The notes under the pieces were generated by a model. That model worked only from the letters and a program-made list of their open reading frames with translations, was not told the DNA's origin and searched no databases. Positions 1 through 12,273 of a stretch of 64,000 bases of DNA are shown in pieces. The stretch spans positions 23,684,013 through 23,748,012 of the forward strand of contig OZ026519.1 of the NCBI GenBank assembly GCA_964019695.1, written 5' to 3'. The translations under genes and the position numbers were made by a program. Each line of letters begins with the position of its first letter. Within the stretch, counting starts at the first letter, position 1. This DNA comes from Loripinus fragilis (Eukaryota; Mollusca; Bivalvia; Lucinida; Lucinidae).

Positions 1-171
1 TATCAAAGTAGATCCTCGATGTACATCCAAGGTATGATTCCACGGAAATTCACGGAATTTGCCGAGGCAGTTTCGATTGGCTTGGCGGCTCAGAATATCA
101 CTACCAACGTGGCTACTCTATTCTCTGATTTCAGTTTTGGATATATGCTTGTTCCTGAACTGGGGATTTAG
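1..171 (+). CDS. 3' end of an unrecognised protein-coding frame (partial)
   Basis: Frame 1 is open from the first base to a TAG at 169-171, giving 56 residues. Composition is protein-like (motifs GMIPRKFTEFAEAV and GLAAQNITTNVATLF) and the segment is richer in GC than the following 800 bases. The last residues before the stop are moderately hydrophobic. I do not recognise the family. The 5' part lies outside the window, so neither the start nor a splice acceptor can be judged. A possible poly(A) signal lies 129 bases after the stop, which fits a terminal exon. It could instead be the end of a mobile-element frame. Confidence 0.45.
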   Translation, partial: YQSRSSMYIQGMIPRKFTEFAEAVSIGLAAQNITTNVATLFSDFSFGYMLVPELGI

Positions 172-299
172 CATATGGGACAATGTCAGCTGTTATCGGT
201 TTTATCTGACCGATTATCTCCCTTGAATATTGACCACTTTCGCAACTTACCTGTTGAAATCTGTGGCATCAATTACACAGAAAAGTATACAAACCTTTA

Positions 300-305
300 A
301 ATAAA
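300..305 (+). promoter_or_regulatory. possible poly(A) signal AATAAA
   Basis: An AATAAA hexamer lies 129 bases after the stop of the frame ending at 171, in AT-rich sequence. The spacing suits a short 3' UTR, but the hexamer is common by chance at this base composition. Confidence 0.25.
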
Positions 306-940
306 TTATTAATAACTAACTTATTATTAAGTTGTCATTATTTTATAAGTTATCAAAAGAAAATTTAATGTTTTATCTTTACAATGATATAAACAAATAT
401 GAAATAACTAAATATTTAGTTTTGTCAAATTGTTCATCTTTTTAACTGGTAAAATCCCATTCATTTCAATGTAAATTGACTGAAAATGCTTAGGGTGAGC
501 ATTTTATGGCCCCAAAATAATCATGTTCTGATATTTTCCCAATGTTTTATAAGTTATAAATGGTATCTCTATCATCCAACAATATCAACCATATAAGTTT
601 CATAGAAATAAATTACATTTTAGTTCTGTCATTTTTAGGTTGAAAATTGAGTTTAAGCGCCTTCTTACCAGAGCGGAGAAAATGTCTAAGTTCGAATCTT
701 GTGGATCTGTAATGCTTCCACAATATGCGATATGCTTGCTTAGGTAATGTTGAGAAATCTTAACAGCATTTTAAAAGAAAGGGGAAACTTAGCTGATTGG
801 GAGACATGATTATGAATAAAATCTAAATTTTAGTAAAATTAAGAAAATAACAATAACCATATCTTATCGCCGAAATAAAAAATAATTTGATTACAAGTTG
901 CTTTAATTTATTTTTTAATTTTAATCTTAAGTATAACAAT
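306..940. other. AT-rich stretch, nothing recognised
   Basis: No frame, repeat or RNA signal stands out. It is probably 3' flank or intergenic sequence. Confidence 0.5.
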
Positions 941-944
941 TATT

Positions 945-972
945 CTTATTATTATTATTATTATTATTATTT
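945..972. repeat. (ATT)n microsatellite
   Basis: About nine ATT/TTA units directly precede the SINE. Confidence 0.85.
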
Positions 973-984
973 AACTATTGTTAA

Positions 985-1162
985 TTCATTCATTGTGCTT
1001 GACTCGAGACCGAGAGGCCGCGGGTTCGAGCCTCACCGGTGTCACTGCGTTGTGGTCCTTGAGCAAGACACATTTATCCTAGCTTAGTACTGGTTCAACC
1101 CAGGAAGACCCGTCCCTGTTTAACTGATTGTTGATGGGACGTAAAGAATCAAATCAAACAAA
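985..1162 (+). mobile_element. tRNA-derived SINE, head truncated
   Basis: A B-box-like GCGGGTTCGAGCCTC (about 1019-1033) is followed by a conserved body (GAGCAAGACACATTTATCC) and a 3' end GATGGGACGTAAAGAATC with an A/C-rich tail. The A box is not evident, so the head appears truncated. The 3' end (GGACGTAAA plus a CAAA-type tail) matches the SINE on the minus strand at 26758-27063, which suggests both use the same LINE machinery. Confidence 0.6.
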
Positions 1163-1229
1163 TTATTTAACCTATTTGCCTATTTATAGCAAAAAAATAT
1201 AGCAAGAGAATATTCGTACTTCAGTCCCA

Positions 1230-1418
1230 CACCGGACAGGCGGCAATCGAAAATACTTATCCTATCGACGAACATAGATCAAAATAGTTAAAAACAGAGT
1301 TTTCGATTGCTATTTGTCGCCCGACTGGTGACAAATGGCAATCGAAAACACTTTTCTAACCATTTTTGATCCACGTTAGTGGATAGGATAAGTATTTTTG
1401 ATTGCAGCCTGTCCGGTG
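1230..1418. mobile_element. Fold-back MITE with arms of about 93 bp
   Basis: The sequence begins CACCGGACAGGCGGCAATCG and ends with the imperfect inverse (…TTGCAGCCTGTCCGGTG). The two halves pair along nearly their whole length, meeting near 1324. No coding content. This is typical of a non-autonomous fold-back DNA element. Confidence 0.75.
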
Positions 1419-1439
1419 CGATTCTGGTGACAAACGATT

Positions 1440-2855
1440 TTGAGACGCTCATAACGAGATATGCGATACTCCCAGGTGTCAGATAATCCCTGGGGCTATA
1501 GGTCTTATCTTGGTCCTAATAAAGTTTTGACCGAATAAACGACTCTTTGTGTGGCGCCTAAAAACTTATGCATAAATTCAAATACCCAGACTAATCACAA
1601 CAGCGTTCATGCACAGTACACCCATCTTACAAGTTTTGTCATGCGGCGTCTCGTCAGGGTCTTTACTGCTCAGTATAACAACCTTTTTTCTGTCATACTA
1701 CCAAATCTGTCATGCTTAGACTACACAAATAGTTTCGTTTGCAAGTACAGTAAAAGACATGCATATATTATGCCGATGAGTCCATATATTGGTAATTTAG
1801 AATCCGTGATGAGTTCTATAAATGAAGCATAAGCAACAGTGTAGATCCAGATACTTCATAACAAGACATCTCTCCGAGCCTGCATTGTTTGCAATATTGA
1901 ACATAAACATAATTATAAACTAATAATTGAGTTTTAAGTGAGGCCGTTCAGCGCAAAGGTTCTGGTGAGATTGCACAGCGCAGTCTGGCCTGAACCATTG
2001 CTGTTTGCGTTCCATATGTGTCGGTTAGAATTTCCCAGAAGGCATATATTTAAACAAACCCCGTCACACCGAGCTGATCGGGGTCAGTGAGGACTAGAAC
2101 TGACCAAAAACAATTTATAAAAGGTAAAGGTCTTTCAACAGCAAACAGCAATGGGCTGATCAGACTGCGCAGATAAATTATTATGCGCATATGTTGTTCG
2201 CATATATGGTTAATTGAAAAGTCATGCTTATATATAGCATCTGGGCAGTGAAGACAAGAAACTGCTATGAGCATGTAATATATGCACAGACTGACCTGCT
2301 CCATTAATATACGCTGTTCGCGTATGGTTAAAGAATCTGGCAGTCGTCACAAGTTTGTGATGTGGTCATTTCTTATTGACACAGCGGGAACTCAGTGGGA
2401 GATCGCTCATCTGTGTTTAAAGTGTGAAAATAGCTGATAAGGATTTGGCCTAAAGCGACTGCTCTCGTGAATTTTGGCGCATTTTCCTGTCTGCATTATA
2501 TTCCTGTATTATGTTTTTTTAACTTGAAGTGAAGACGCTGATCAGACGTTTTTGTCAACTTCGGACCCAGTCTTTACAGATGTCAGCTGATTTTATTTTC
2601 GAAGCAAATGTACAGTGTGGATCCAGATAAAGAGCTAGTATAGTAAAGCTCGCACCATATCGGGTCCCATCTTCACCAGCGAAGGTCTCGTCGTATCTAC
2701 CTTTCGACAAACCCTTCACCTCACGACCCTCAAAATTTATTATTAGCGCAGACTAATCGACCAATGAAAACGCCAGGAAGGATTTTTTCGATAATCCCTT
2801 CCTGCCAATCAGATTAAACGTAGCAGTTTATCGGCATCTTATATACACCGCCTGT
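1440..2855. other. Gene-free stretch with scattered repeat-like motifs
   Basis: Short ORFs here have no protein-like composition. Motifs such as GTGTGGATCCAG (about 2616) and TGATCAGACTGCGC (about 2157) recur elsewhere in the window, so parts are probably worn interspersed repeats. No boundaries can be set. Confidence 0.4.
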
Positions 2856-2859
2856 AAAG

Positions 2860-3065
2860 TTTCCATAAGTCCAGATAAGCAAAGATTTTGGTCGTAAAAT
2901 TATTTATTTTTCTTCCTTCCTTCAGTTAAAAATTATGTTATGGGTGCTCAAAATAACCATCTTAATGTGACAGTTCTTTTGAGCACATTAAACGTATATT
3001 TTAGTTGTTAAATAAGAAAACTGAATGAAAATTAATTATGCCGTCTTATCTGGAGGCCTGGTGTT
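2860..3065 (+). repeat. Dispersed repeat with GTGCTCAAAA hairpin, copy 1
   Basis: The core GGGTGCTCAAAATAACC…TTCTTTTGAGCAC folds on itself and is followed by a TTATCTGGAGGC block. The same order occurs at 10240-10400 with moderate divergence, which marks an interspersed family. Nothing shows coding capacity. Confidence 0.5.
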
Positions 3066-3437
3066 TATCGATTTTTCGCACCGCTTTATGATTGATCATA
3101 TTTATTGTTACTATTTTCGTCTTATGACGTACTCAATCGGAAGAAAGTATCATTGTGAGGCCAAGGGTTAAGATAGCGAATCGCAACCCTTGGTATGACA
3201 AGATGATCGGGTCCACATTCCTGATAATTCGTTATCTTATTATCTTTGATAAAAGCCAGAGTACCACTCTCAACGGTACACATGTACTCAAAGAACTGTC
3301 TTAATTTATTTTTATTTATTTTTTATTTATTTATACAATAAATGAGAATATTTTGTTGCATGATCACTCCAAACGATAATCTTTAATTATAATTGCTGTC
3401 GTTAAAACAGGTGTCAGTTCCTTAATCTTTGATACAC

Positions 3438-3458
3438 GGGGGGAGGGGGGGGGGGGGG
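3438..3458 (+). repeat. Poly-G run (one A)
   Basis: About 20 G in a 21-base run. It could form a G-quadruplex and is prone to length errors in sequencing. Confidence 0.85.
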
Positions 3459-3851
3459 TTAATATTGACCTCATTAGATCATCGCATTAAAAAGTCTAGA
3501 GGAAACTGAAAAAATAACCAGACTAAATAAGCATATATCCAGCCCCCCAAAAGTGGTCCTGCTAAAACTTTTTTGGCCTAAAAAGTGTCATGGCCGTACC
3601 GCCGCCGACGGCCTTGTTTGGTGAAGTTGTGTTATTTCTAAATCACTGCGGAAGCTCAGACTGGTCTGCGCCTTTGTTGTTCTCAAACCCCCGAAGAGAG
3701 TTTTTCTCACGTCGTTGCCCACATATTTTTTTATCAACATTTAGACCCTTAAAGCGCCAAGAAAAAATACATCTGAAAATGTCGTCTGCTGAAGTCGTCC
3801 GCTGCAAATAATTGCCAAACATTAATGATGAATTTAAGTATAGAAGCAAAT

Positions 3852-3907
3852 AGTGTGGACCCAGAACAGACTGCTCCTATAGGAATAGGCTGATCTGGGT
3901 CCACACT
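3852..3907. repeat. Short inverted repeat, 14-bp arms
   Basis: AGTGTGGACCCAGA and its exact inverse flank a 28-base spacer that itself holds CTGCTCCTATAGGAATAGGC. Related GTGTGGATCCAGA motifs occur near 1838, 2616 and 6710, so this is probably a small mobile-element remnant. Confidence 0.5.
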
Positions 3908-4862
3908 GTTTGTCATAGAGGCTTCTTACACATTTCAGCAGACGAGAAAAACAGACGCCTTTTGTTGCGATTGGCGCCTTTAGGGTAAGTACTCAAGTGC
4001 TCATGTGCTGTTTTAAGACTCAACTCAGAACACACGAATAGTGGACAAACATGTTTTACATTTGGATATGAAAAACATTTTTCTTGATTTCAACCAGATG
4101 CATGCATACTCCTATTTGAAACAAATTCTAAATGCACAATTTAAGTTACATTAATGAAAATTCTATCCAACAATTCTGGTAAAGACGGTATTAAGGCCTC
4201 TTTCGTCAGACAAAAACCATCGATACCTGGACTGAGATACAATCGATTTCGCGATATAGTCGCCGCGGTGTAAGGGGGACAATTGACTTATCGATTATCT
4301 AGGTGATCAATAACCATAACTGAACTGTTAAGTCGAGCCATAGTTCTATTTGGTCTCTTTGCTTTTTCTTCACGTCTTATTTCATGAAAGGATGGATTTG
4401 TAGCATGTGCGGCAGATAGTGTGTGTAACTATCACTTACTAGTATGATAACGGAAATAAACTTGCGAGTGTTATACTGTTATTCTGTCACTGTATCGCCA
4501 CGAGGTATGCACTGTCCCTATTCTTGTAAAGTTAACAGAGATAGGAACCGTTTAGGGGCGTGGCTAGACAGTGACCCAATAGCCGTATAAAAGTGTGTAT
4601 GCTGAAAAGAAAAAGTGTTGGCTATTTGTTTTAGCTCACATATTATTGGTATTTTTTAAACATACGTCCTCAAAAGGAGGATCACACATTCGACAATACA
4701 GGACAAAATTATAAAATTTAGATAGCTGCACGAGAATACAGGCGTGAGGCATTGGGTGGTGTGATTGGCGGTAGAGGGGTAGGGTTAATAACGCACAGAT
4801 TATTTTAAAAGTACGATTGTACCAGATATTTTTCAGCGGCAGCTGTCTATAATCAACTTTAC

Positions 4863-5006
4863 TCTAAATTATCCACCAATCAGAAACAATCTTACATCTG
4901 CAAGTCTGCTATCTGTGTTCATTGAAACGGACTATCTAAATAATCCACCAATCAGAAACAATCTTACATCTGCAAGTCTGCTATCTATGCTCATTGAAAC
5001 GGACTA
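4863..5006 (+). repeat. Tandem duplication of a 72-bp unit
   Basis: Two adjacent copies of a 72-bp block containing AATCCACCAATCAGAAACAA differ at only a few positions. The duplication is recent and local. No frame crosses it. Confidence 0.9.
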
Positions 5007-5523
5007 TAATTTCAAGAAAAATCACAGCAGTTTTTTTTTGTAGTAACTATAAAAGAATTCCATTCTGTCTGGAATTTCTTGTTTATATAACAAAACGCAA
5101 AACTTTTTCAACATCACCTTTTGTTTGAAAGATGTTGGGGCTATTTGTTTTGTAGTATCCGGCTCAGCCCGGGTTGCCCATTTCACCCGGTTGTGTCTAA
5201 AAGCTGTAACCGAACCGAATTCGGCCGAACCTACCGAACTTACCGAATATTCACTGTTTTAACCTATTGATTATAGGTATGTGATTTTCTTTATATCCCT
5301 TTAAGTTTTTGGCCAATATCTCTGTATCCTTAAAAACCCTTCCAGTGCCTCACTAAGAATAAAGGTGTCGTCGAGTTGTCTCATAAAGTGTCGCCGAATC
5401 GTCCTCAATATCTGTTGTCTAGTTGTCTAAAAAAAAGTGTCGCCGTCGGCGACATTCCGGTATACTTCGGTATGTTCTGCCACCAAGTTTCTATGTAGTA
5501 ACTATAAATAGCATACACATGTA

Positions 5524-5819
5524 GAGGTAGTTCGATCATTCAACTGTAGGTACTGCGTTTAGACTAAAGTTGATCAAACTCACTCTGGTTTAGTGTCACT
5601 TGATCACTTTAGCCCTTGTCTTTGCATATCCAGTTCCTGCTGGTCAACCATACCTTTTACTTTGGTCGATACTGGTTCTCCGCATTTGCCAAACTCTTAA
5701 AAATTAAGAAACCAGTATTTTGTTTCGATGGCAGTTGTTGGCTGTCGATTAAATGCTTAACACATGACGGGAACCAGACTTACCCAGACTAAAGTTCTGT
5801 TGAATGATCGAACTACCTC
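5524..5819. mobile_element. MITE with 21-bp perfect terminal inverted repeats
   Basis: GAGGTAGTTCGATCATTCAA… at 5524-5544 is the exact inverse of 5799-5819. The interior (about 250 bp) has no coding content but carries related ACTAAAGTT motifs near both ends. It is a non-autonomous DNA transposon. Confidence 0.8.
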
Positions 5820-5916
5820 GTAGACAAATACAACGAATATCATTACAAGGTTAGCTTTTAAAAAAGCTTAGAACCATCGCATGGCGTTTTACAGTTATTA
5901 AGGAAGAACGTTTATA

Positions 5917-6516
5917 GGGGAGACCGGGGCTAGTTCGGCCTCGGGGCATGTTCTGCATGTGGCTATATTTAGCATGTAAACAAAGATATGGGGCTGGAAA
6001 ACATATTTGGAAATTACTTGTGATGAGTTTGTCTACATGAGTACACAATGGCTGCATTGTTGAAGGGTAGATAGATATTGTACCAGAAAACTCGTTTTTT
6101 TGCATGATTAGTAAATGTTTCATAGTAATTTCTGTTTTTATTTATCTAAAGATGTGTTAAGATTCTGATTTAAATTCTATATTTTTATATCGAAAGGATT
6201 ATGTGCTTTGATATAAAACGTTAATTTCTTCTCCTGCATCTTAAAAGGAGCTGTCACGTGATATTTGGAAATAGTCTGTCAGGGGCAAGTTCGTCCACTT
6301 CAGTCGGGGCAAGTTCGGCCCATAGCCAAACTTGCTCCACACTTACATAAAATACATTCCAATGTATTTAAGGTCACCTATTTTGTGAAGGGTGTTCATA
6401 TCATTGATCCTGAATACCTCCGTGTTCATATTTAGCACAACGATTGACTGCACAATGACTACGTTTATTTCATCGAAAGTTTCAGATTACACGTAATGCA
6501 AACTTTTCCTTTTCTG

Positions 6517-6588
<72 letters not shown>

Positions 6589-7316
6589 TTATTTTGTTTT
6601 ACACTAAAACGAGATGTATTCAAAGATTAGAAAGAAATAAGTTAAAAAAAAAACTCTAAACCCATACAAACCTAGCGCCTTTCTCTGAGCCATTGGTACA
6701 CAGTAAAGACCCAGATCAGACGCCACAGAGTGCGGAGTCTGATCATGGTCTCCACTGATTGTTTACAGATTATAAAATTTAATGAAGTTACTACCCAATA
6801 GGCCTTTGATTCCAAACTGGTTCGTCCGATTGATAAAGGTGGAACATTTTATTTGCATTAATGGGTTAGGCAAGCCCAAGAGCAATTCAAAGAATAAATT
6901 GGTCCAAAAAGCAAGACGATAACTCGGACAATTTAATACGACATTTTAAGCCAAATTTTTGTTTAATTTGTATTCCGAAAAACCAACTTGGATTGTCCAT
7001 ATGTTAGGTTAATGTCGTTACATATTCTTGGCCCTTTGCAATTCCAACTACAGAAGTTTGACTGTATAATATTGGCCTTTGCCGAACTTGCCCCGAGGGG
7101 TGGCCGAACTTACCCCATTGCGGGGCAAGTTCAGCCATCATGACCTGTCCTCCTTGAATGAAGATTACCCTTTATCGTATAGAGACACATGTTGGGGGTT
7201 ACCGGGACTGGTACCGCCCTATTGTGCCTTACTTAAATATATAGGTTTCATAGACCTAGATTTAATAGTCTTTCGAAATGTGTACATTTTCTAAAATGGG
7301 GTCGAACTAGCCCCGG
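5917..7316. mobile_element. Non-autonomous DNA transposon with GGGGCTAGTTCG ends
   Basis: The left end (AGACCGGGGCTAGTTCGGCC) and right end (CGAACTAGCCCCGGCCATCC) are inverse to each other. The interior repeats the motif GGGGCAAGTTCGGCC on both strands (about 6280-6322 and 7087-7135), typical of subterminal transposase-binding repeats. No transposase frame is visible in 1.4 kb, so it should depend on an autonomous relative. The first 275 bases recur at 30521-30795. A TTA microsatellite lies inside. Confidence 0.7.
6517..6588. repeat. (TTA)n microsatellite
   Basis: About 24 units of TTA, within the DNA transposon at 5917-7316. Confidence 0.95.
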
Positions 7317-7319
7317 CCA

Positions 7320-8800
7320 TCCTTAGTGTTTTTATGTTGCATTTGCCGAAACCACTTTTTTCAGTGTTTCATGTGTTTCAAGCTCTGAGTATTTTTGTTT
7401 TAATTAACGATTTGTACATAGGTGATGATCCATTGGAAGCAAATTAAACTCAGAAAATATGCATATTTCAGTAAGACTCTGCTCATGAACACACTGAATA
7501 GTGGTTGAATTAACCTCCTCCCCAACCGTATTCCTCATTCGAAGTCAATGTACATAATGCCTAGGGGGCATATTGTAACTGACCGATCTGCATTTAGTTA
7601 TTTCATCACTTTTAGCCTAGAATATCCGACGGCTCCACGTTTGATCTGGATTCAAGCTCAGTGGTAAGGTCTCTAATTGGCCTTTTCGTTTTAGAAGCAA
7701 TCCGGATTCCAAAGTTTATCAACATCGCTCACGCAATGGTGGAACTTTGGAAGTAGCTTGATCGACGGGGAGTTTGAGACAGAACAGTAAAAGACGCGAT
7801 GGTGAATTAATGAGACAAAAACTATATTATTCTTAGTTATGAACTACTTATAATACTGCAATAGTGAAACAGGGGCTTTGAAACCTACGCAGCCAGATCA
7901 ATGCTTAAACTTACACTTCTCTTTTACAATGTAACTCCTCCACCAACTGACTTTCTAGACTAATTACAAATTTTCACCGTGTCCCTACAACAGGCTTACA
8001 ATACACTTTATCCCTTTGATCTGCAAAAGACATCGTTCACATACTCTGAGTCAAACTTTCACGCTGGCAACCTTTAATTTTCACCTCATCCAATCAATCA
8101 ACATCTAACACCAATCTATTGTGCATAAAAAACAACTTCCAATTACAACAGGACTTTAAATGTATATCCTCCTTTGAATGCCGCTGAATATCTTTTTTAA
8201 AGATATTTCTTGTTGAAATTAATACTAGATTAAATTCGATGGAGCAAACTCGCAAGTCCCCACGCTCTCCCACCATGTACATTTGATTTTTCCCCACCCT
8301 ATTCCACTCCTACCCACCCAGGCATGCCTTAGGCGTCACATTTAACCATGGGGCAAAATTACTTCTTTTAAGTTGTTCTAGTGTTCAATTCCTTTGATTT
8401 AATCTGGCACATGGTTATGATCTGGAAACGTTGAGTTTTAACCCAACCCCCAACCGCACCTCTAAGTCCAACCCATGGGGTCGAAAAAGTTTATCTAGCA
8501 TGCTCTAATTTTTTCAATCATGAGTAAGAATACCAAGTCTGTTGTAAAAAAATATATATATTAGAAGACTAAAACATTGCATTTTTCATATATTTGGCCT
8601 TTTGACTCTCTCCAGAGCCCCAAGAGGTAGGACCAACACTTATATGCACTTGCACTCCATCTAGGTATCGGAAAGCTAAATACCAAATTTAGTTAATATC
8701 TGACCCGCTGTCTAGGAGGGAATAGCGTGACGGACAGACGGACGAACGGAGGCGATTGCATTTGTAAACAAGTAGCCAATGGGAAACGGTCGCTCACCTG
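7320..8800. other. Gene-free stretch
   Basis: No frame is convincing. The segment around 8640-8790 (GACGGACAGACGGACGAACG and GCTCACCTGAG) resembles parts of common molluscan repeats but has no clear edges. Confidence 0.4.
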
Positions 8801-8806
8801 AGAACA

Positions 8807-8937
8807 GGCCTCGAGTTTATAAAGCTTGAGTTCATTCTCAGACTCAATATAAAGCGCAATGATTGACTTCTTGCGGACACGTGTCCGAATGTTATTTTGA
8901 GTCTGAGCCTGAACTCAAGTTTTATAACCTCGAGGCC
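8807..8937. mobile_element. Palindromic MITE with GGCCTCGAG ends
   Basis: The left end GGCCTCGAGTTTATAAAGC and the right end TTTTATAACCTCGAGGCC are inverse, and pairing continues for about 60 bp per side. The perfect palindrome CGGACACGTGTCCG sits off-centre. The terminal motif TATAACCTCGAGGCCAGG recurs at about 22159-22176, and a variant at about 37540, beside MITE family B copies. Confidence 0.75.
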
Positions 8938-9339
8938 AGGTATAATGTTTGGACACAGCATATTTTACAGGTAACTCATAACTTGAAACAGTGATCAGGC
9001 CCAAATTCAAGCACAAGATATTATGCCAGATCTGCTTAATATCTGCAAGTTTTAAAATGATCTGCATTAAAATGGACGATACAACCTGAGAAAACTATAT
9101 TTTCAGACCCTCCTTAGTCAGTGGTAAGATCAGATCGAAAATCTATTTTTTCCAAGCTTTTATGCATGTCCTCGTTACTATCAAAAAGGAAGAGATCAAA
9201 TTAAAAATGAAGGCGCCTTTTCTCACATTAGTCTATGGTGGTTAATTCAGACGCTCAAGGGCAGATAACTCCATAATCCCAATTGAGAGCTGGGCGAAAA
9301 TCACATAATACAGACCAACCCATGACATAACATGGCGAG

Positions 9340-9545
9340 AAAGAGCCACATAACAATAACAGACACTTGACAACAAAAAGTCAATTAAAGTAAAACAACC
9401 CGCTCTCTTTGCCTCCTCGAGATGATTGCAAACTTAAAACGGATACGAAGTAATGCATAACAAAATAAGGACTAAATACAAAAAAAACAAAAACAACAAG
9501 AGCAAAAATACACAATGAAACAACAACAACAGAACCACAGGATGA
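9340..9545 (-). repeat. Tail-like repeat family T1, minus copy
   Basis: On the minus strand this reads GTTCTGTTGTTGTTG … TTTGCAATCATCTCGAGGAGG … GAGCGGGTTG, the family pattern seen also at 11490, 25495, 43235, 45312, 49010 and 57740. Such segments resemble untranslated tails of retrotransposons. The family name is mine. Confidence 0.55.
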
Positions 9546-10239
9546 AATTTGCTTCACATAAAGAACATTTGTGTGGGGCCTTTTTGTAGTCTTTAGTCTA
9601 ACCCATTCTTGTTTTCTCTCTCCATCTCTCTGGGAGGAGTCCCAACATGACTCAAATACTGTTGACTGAGATTTTAAGCCTTAACTCAATCAATCAATCA
9701 CCCTAGAACGGGCAACAGCGGAAGCCACCATGACGCTTAAATGCATTTTAATAGCGCCAAAGTCTTCGCTCTAGATTCTGTTGTTGTTCACATACATTAA
9801 ATGATTAGCTTGCATGGGGATTCCTAAAATAGGCAATGCATCTTGTGAGTAATATGAATTATATAACGTGTCAAAAGGGTAGGACGACGGAAACATAGCA
9901 CACGTATAAAATAAAAGGGATTAACCTTGTAGGTACTTGATAATTGACTAAGGTTTATATTTATCATCCAACACTGCTTTATTTCTCTAGGATTGATATT
10001 CCTGCTGAACACCTAAACACTTGTAGTGTAAGTTTCCTGACAACGAGTCCTTTTGAGAATGTTTAGTAAACACTTGTCGCGCGAACAGTTAACACAGGTA
10101 AGGTGTTATGTTGTTGTTGTGTTTGTTGTTGTTTCTTTCGTAATTTTCACGTTTTTTTCCCTTTTTTTATAAACCAAGTTCAGTCATATTGAACAGTAGC
10201 GCTTATCTGACATAGGGCCAGTTAAGAAAAATGGCTTAA

Positions 10240-10400
10240 AATTATGATTCTTTTCTTACCCATCAGTTTAAAAATGTGTTTTGGGTGCTCAAAAGAAGCG
10301 TCTCATCGAGACGGTTCTTTTGAGTACCTATACTATATGTTTTGGTTGAGAAATAAAAAAAAATATATTTTTCAGTTACGCACTCTTATCTGGGGGCATG
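10240..10400 (+). repeat. Dispersed repeat with GTGCTCAAAA hairpin, copy 2
   Basis: This matches the 2860-3065 element: GGGTGCTCAAAAGAAGCG, then GGTTCTTTTGAGTAC, then CTTATCTGGGGGC. Confidence 0.5.
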
Positions 10401-11489
10401 TAACACAAAGTTAATGTGTCTGAAAAACATTTAGACACAGACAACTGTATTGTAAACTTCATACAAAATGTTGAAAAATAAGAAATATATCATTTTTTTG
10501 TTTGTTTAAATATGGTCAGTTTTAATTTACGATATGCATATGAAATGCATAAAATTATGAAGATGCATGTTATCTTTATTTTCGTCATCACAATGCAGTT
10601 TCAAGTATACTATCATATAAACCCAAGAATGATAAAAATAAGTTTAAAGCTCATTGTTTAATACGGATGTTATGACTTCATAAACTTGCAAATACGACAG
10701 TTTATTACACGACAGAATTGTTTTAACAACCTGAATTAACATTGTTTCCCCAATTATTACAACTGTCATAACATTTATTGAGATCCGTTAATCTGATTGG
10801 TCAAGAACGGTCATCTGATCGTATTGACCGGTATTTCATTTTTCAATGAACTTCGGTTCGTTTTCGTGTGAGGGGCGGGGACATTCATGGCAGAACTGCT
10901 TTTGTGATTCTGTGCAATGCCTCTCTGAAGAGAAATGGACAGTTGACAGCTACTTACACTTTGCTTTACACTACACAGATATTTTCAGGTGAAAAAAAAA
11001 CAAATGTTTAACTTAGATACGACGCTTAAATTAACAGTATTCATGCCGATCAGCTGTCTAATGCAACCTCACCGCCATCTTGTTTTTGAACGTCGAGACG
11101 TCTTCGGACGCCGCGTCATAGTGCAAGTCATAGTCTAAATGCGCGAAACGTTAATAACTGGAAACGTAAGTTTAAGGAAAACATAATTAAAAAATACTTA
11201 TGAGAAAGAATAACGGAAGAAGTTGTAATTTAAGCATGCTAATCAGATGTAACTTTCCTGACATTTTATACCTCAGTGAAACGCAGAAATATAACTTTCG
11301 ATTCTTAAATATTTTCTGTCTTTGAAAGCTATTTTTTTCACTTTAATAAAGTAAAAAAATGGGTTCAGATCAGAAAGCGCATTACGGAAAATGTTTGTGC
11401 TAAATTCAGTTATCATCGTAAAATACGCTACACCAAAGCAACCTGTTATATTTCTCAAAGAATATAAAATGGTTAAAATAATAGGAGGA

Positions 11490-11690
11490 CCAACACGAAG
11501 ACAATTAAAGCAAAGCGACCAGCTCTCTCCTCCTCGTCAAGATAATTGCAAAACTAGAAAGGACACAAAGTAATGCATAACAGAACAAACAACACAGAAC
11601 CCCTACAAACAATGTGAGGTGCAAACAGCAATAAATCCACAACAGCGTAACCACGCCATAGAACGGACAGCAGCTTAAGCTAACGGTGAG
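11490..11690 (-). repeat. Tail-like repeat family T1, minus copy
   Basis: The reverse complement contains TTTGTGTCCTTTCTAGTTTT, GCAATTATCTTGACGAGGAG and GAGAGCTGGTCGCTTTGC, in the same order as the other T1 copies. Confidence 0.55.
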
Positions 11691-12097
11691 GGCTTAATCC
11701 GCATTTCCGTATATAAAATGGTATTGCAAACAAAACAGTGTTTCATCTTAGGGGGCTACACAACCAGTAGCTAGTCGCAGTATACATGATGAAATTGATT
11801 CCGACGTTAAAGTTAAAAGTACTTTCACAGTAACATTTTGAAATATCCTGAGATGCATGCCATCTGTCTAACGCAGCTGACGGATTGTATACATGTTTGA
11901 TTCACGTCATGGGAAATCAATTTTACTTGATCTTATATGCGATTAACAAGCGCAGGCTTTTCTAGTCTGCCCCGTGTCATCAATCGGCACTCCGTCGCTT
12001 CTATGATAGGTGTGCTTAACTTAAACACCCAAGGTTTAAACGCTCTGAGCATACTGGTCCCAGGCCCAGAAATAAGGGCCCGGGGTAAAAAAAATGT

Positions 12098-12273
12098 CAT
12101 GCTCAATTCAACTGAGCACGAAATTTATCCTGCTCATAAATGTTAACAACAAATGTTGGCATTTTAACATTTATTTGCATAATGAATACAGCATCTTAGG
12201 TACTAAAAGCAAGCAACTTCTCTATTTTTCTGTACTAGTAGTTGAAATTTCGAGCTCAGTTGGGGTGAGCATG
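12098..12273. mobile_element. MITE family B, copy 1 (CATGCTCAACTC ends)
   Basis: Starts TCATGCTCAATTCAACTGAG and ends in the inverse motif (CTCAGTTGGGGTGAGCATGA). The subterminal segment CTCATAAATGTTAACA is shared with the copy at 21980. No coding content. Confidence 0.7.

Noticed and set aside
1551..1832. 93-residue frame as a gene
   Set aside because: Composition is non-protein-like, with no domain, acceptor or similarity I recognise, and it lies in repeat-like sequence.
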